Shown here: positions 62,745 to 64,000 of the stretch, piece after piece | Numbering within the stretch: the first letter of the stretch is position 1 | Layout of the letters: every line of letters begins with the position of its first letter | Source of the DNA: Nostoc sphaeroides | GTDB lineage: Bacteria > Cyanobacteriota > Cyanobacteriia > Cyanobacteriales > Nostocaceae | Length of the DNA stretch: 64,000 bases | Reading direction: 5' to 3' | Assembly: GCF_003443655.1 (NCBI RefSeq) | Contig: NZ_CP031941.1 | Span: 6,399,001-6,463,000 of the forward strand | Notes under the pieces: generated by a model | What the model was told of the DNA's origin: nothing | Seen by the model: only the letters and a program-made list of their open reading frames with translations | The model's database searches: none | Program-made: the position numbers and the translations under genes

Positions 62745-62980
62745 CAAAAAATAATTAAGGTGGGTTCCTCCTTGGTCGGAGGTGATTCAGTAGCCACCAC
62801 TGCGGTAAACCCGCACCTCTATCACTGGGGGCGCACCTAATTCCTATCCACAAGGGATAGCAGCATCAAGGTGGGCAGCTACCAGGGTCAGAAAGCAAGA
62901 CTGTTTAGCAGCAGTCAAACTAACCCAAATTTACACAGCACAGAGGCTTATAACAAGCATGAACTGCGGCGCTGTTGAAT
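62745..62980 (-). ncRNA. tracrRNA of the V-K system
   Basis: The minus-strand sequence contains blocks that I recognise from the S. hofmannii tracrRNA, in the same order: GCGCCGCAGTTCATGC, GGGTTAGTTTGACTG, CAGTCTTGCTTTCTGACCC, TGGTAGCTGCCCACC, GATGCTGCT, TAGGTGCGCCCCCAG, GTGGCTACTGAATCACC and GGAGGAACCCACCTTA. The anti-repeat AACCCACCTTA (about 62767-62757) pairs with the 3' part of the repeat. A T run (62751-62746) follows. The 5' end lies 38 bp after the cas12k stop. Confidence 0.92.
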
Positions 62981-63017
62981 TTTCTTATTTTATTATCAAG
63001 GTTCGGTGTTTTGTCAA

Positions 63018-64000
63018 TCAGTTTATTTTGCGGGAATGGTAAGCGGAGATCGCTAATTCTTTCGCTTTCTCTTGTGGACTACCTCGAATTGGCTGTTTTG
63101 ACTCCTCTATCACAATTCCAGCTTTAACAGCTGACGAGTGAATATTTGCCATCAATCTGCCATAACTCCACTGATGGACGCTAACTCGGTACTGTTTAGC
63201 ATACTTTTGTTGAACTTCTATTAAGTCTGATTTTTGTTCAGTTTTGGCTTGAACCTCACTTTGAACTTGCTCTCGCATATTGTCCAACTTAGGTAGAACA
63301 ATACTTCCAGCAGAGTATGTTTGGGCGATCGCAATAATCTCTTTCGCTAGTAATCTGTCAATATACTCCCCTAACTCCGATTCTCCAAACTGATTTGGTG
63401 CAGCAAGCGTTTGAGCTATTTGGCGTTGGTGGGATAAAAAATGCTTTTGCTGTCGCTGTCGATTTAGCAGTTTGTAATTATCACCCAGTAGTTGTTTGAT
63501 GCTGCGATAGGTAATTACTTGACCTGTAGTGCCGTCTACTACCGCTAGCGTTGCAGGCTTTTCTAAGCCGAGGCTAATACCAATAAGAATATGAGATTGT
63601 CCTTTATATAAAGGTTTAGTGGGGCGAGGAAAAGGGTTATTAATTCTGTCTAAGGTGGAGTTTTTCCGTTTTATGTGGGCTTGCTGTTTTTCATTAAGGT
63701 CGCCTTTGGCTTTTGTATTAGTGATAATTTTAGCGATTTCTTCAGCTTTCTCTTCCCTTACTTGATTGGTTCCTTCAGTCGTCCATAGGCGTGTATCCAC
63801 AGAACAGTAGAGGGTTAAGCGATTAACATTCCAAGGATCGCCTTTGCCTTCCTCTTCTTGCCAAGCAATACGCCCACTACGCAGGGTGAACAGGCTACTA
63901 GAGTGCTGGTTTTTACTATTTTTCTTAATTTGTTGATCTTCTAGGAAGCGTTGAAACCAGTGAAGGTGGCGAGAATCACAATAGACTTGAAAACTATGCT
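63018..64000 (-). CDS. cas12k: Cas12k effector, C-terminal part (5' end beyond the window)
   Basis: About 326 residues of the roughly 640 expected; the frame is open to the window edge, and the ATG at 63800 is internal. The visible part begins HSFQVYCDSRHLHWFQRFLE and includes LFTLRSGRIAWQEE, LYCSVDTRLWTTEG, AKGDLNEKQQAHIKRKNSTL, NNPFPRPTKPLYKGQSHILI, SIKQLLGDNYKLLNRQRQQK and the C-terminus GSPQEKAKELAISAYHSRKIN. It is a close relative of S. hofmannii Cas12k. Cas12k is a nuclease-dead Cas12: it binds the guided target and recruits TniQ/TnsC. No acidic RuvC triad in the usual form is seen, in agreement. Confidence 0.96.
   Translation of the reverse strand, partial: HSFQVYCDSRHLHWFQRFLEDQQIKKNSKNQHSSSLFTLRSGRIAWQEEEGKGDPWNVNRLTLYCSVDTRLWTTEGTNQVREEKAEEIAKIITNTKAKGDLNEKQQAHIKRKNSTLDRINNPFPRPTKPLYKGQSHILIGISLGLEKPATLAVVDGTTGQVITYRSIKQLLGDNYKLLNRQRQQKHFLSHQRQIAQTLAAPNQFGESELGEYIDRLLAKEIIAIAQTYSAGSIVLPKLDNMREQVQSEVQAKTEQKSDLIEVQQKYAKQYRVSVHQWSYGRLMANIHSSAVKAGIVIEESKQPIRGSPQEKAKELAISAYHSRKIN

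Larger units (their letters stand above)
61765..64000. mobile_element. Type V-K CRISPR-associated transposon (CAST), left end through cas12k; continues beyond window
   Basis: A Tn7-like element. The left end starts with TGTCGATTGCCAAATTATTT and has four TnsB-type repeats. Then come a delocalised homing repeat-spacer, a six-repeat array, tracrRNA and cas12k, all on the minus strand, the same order as in the Scytonema hofmannii CAST left side. tniQ, tnsC, tnsB, cargo and the right end are expected to the right of the window. The first 5 bp before the edge (ATATA, 61760-61764) should be duplicated at the far end. It lies 4 bp after the mutS stop. Confidence 0.95.

Noticed and set aside
63018-63800. 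A 260-residue protein starting at the ATG at 63800
   Set aside because: The frame is open upstream to the window edge with clear Cas12k sequence, so this is only the C-terminal part of a longer gene.

Overview
The window is chromosomal DNA of a filamentous, very probably heterocyst-forming cyanobacterium of the Nostoc/Nostocales type. Evidence is the photosynthesis and pigment genes (psaD, orange carotenoid protein, heme oxygenase, Ycf54, GGPP synthase), the many GCGATCGC (HIP1) palindromes, the heptamer repeat tracts (for example ATTAGTC, TTAGGAG and TACGAAT units) between genes, and an exopolysaccharide cluster resembling the hormogonium polysaccharide (hps) genes. No rRNA or tRNA gene was seen.

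Layout. 0-6.6 kb: minus-strand glycosyltransferase/polymerase cluster. 7-17.5 kb: glmM (frameshifted), ho1, a HigB-type toxin with a frameshifted antitoxin, cobW, an ABA4-like membrane protein, small conserved cyanobacterial proteins, a pentapeptide-repeat protein and ocp. 17.5-19.6 kb: a decayed stretch with MITEs, a broken high-light-inducible (Hlip) gene and a 107-bp tandem repeat. 19.6-31.6 kb: trpE, psaD, a DICT-domain histidine kinase, glycogen debranching enzyme, DUF2973/DUF2605 genes, thrS and a secreted heptapeptide-repeat protein. 31.8-38.6 kb: HEAT-repeat protein, Rpn-type nuclease, RMD1-like protein, ribbon-helix-helix protein and response regulator, with two more MITEs. 39-53.6 kb: rubredoxin remnant, rdgB, a hexose-phosphate mutase, a tandem-repeat protein, pdxJ, ycf54, a PEP-CTERM protein, the PAP2-like/crtE/folD group, a NUDIX hydrolase, a transporter and a gutted histidine kinase. 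54-59 kb: phoD behind a Pho-box-like array, an RTX-type protein, and an AAA ATPase plus PIN-nuclease pair. 59-61.8 kb: mutS.

The most striking region is 61.7-64.0 kb. A type V-K CRISPR-associated transposon (CAST) begins 4 bp after the mutS stop codon. Visible are the left end with repeated TnsB-type sites, a delocalised single repeat-spacer unit, a six-repeat CRISPR array, the tracrRNA and the C-terminal part of cas12k; tniQ, tnsC, tnsB and the other end must lie beyond the right edge. The delocalised spacer matches 17 nt of the mutS 3' end, the match is preceded by a GTG (GTN-type) PAM, and the transposon end lies exactly 61 bp from that PAM. This is the geometry of RNA-guided V-K homing, but with mutS, not a tRNA gene, as attachment site.

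Other themes are small transposable elements and gene decay. One MITE family (3 copies) has CAATAC...GTATTG ends and perfect 10-bp target duplications; a second (4 copies) has GGGAACTCC...GGAAGTCCC ends and 3-bp duplications. Repeats have also entered coding sequences (trpE, mutS, pdxJ, a signal peptide). Two genes carry the same kind of 1-base insertion, turning GATC into GAATC on the coding strand.
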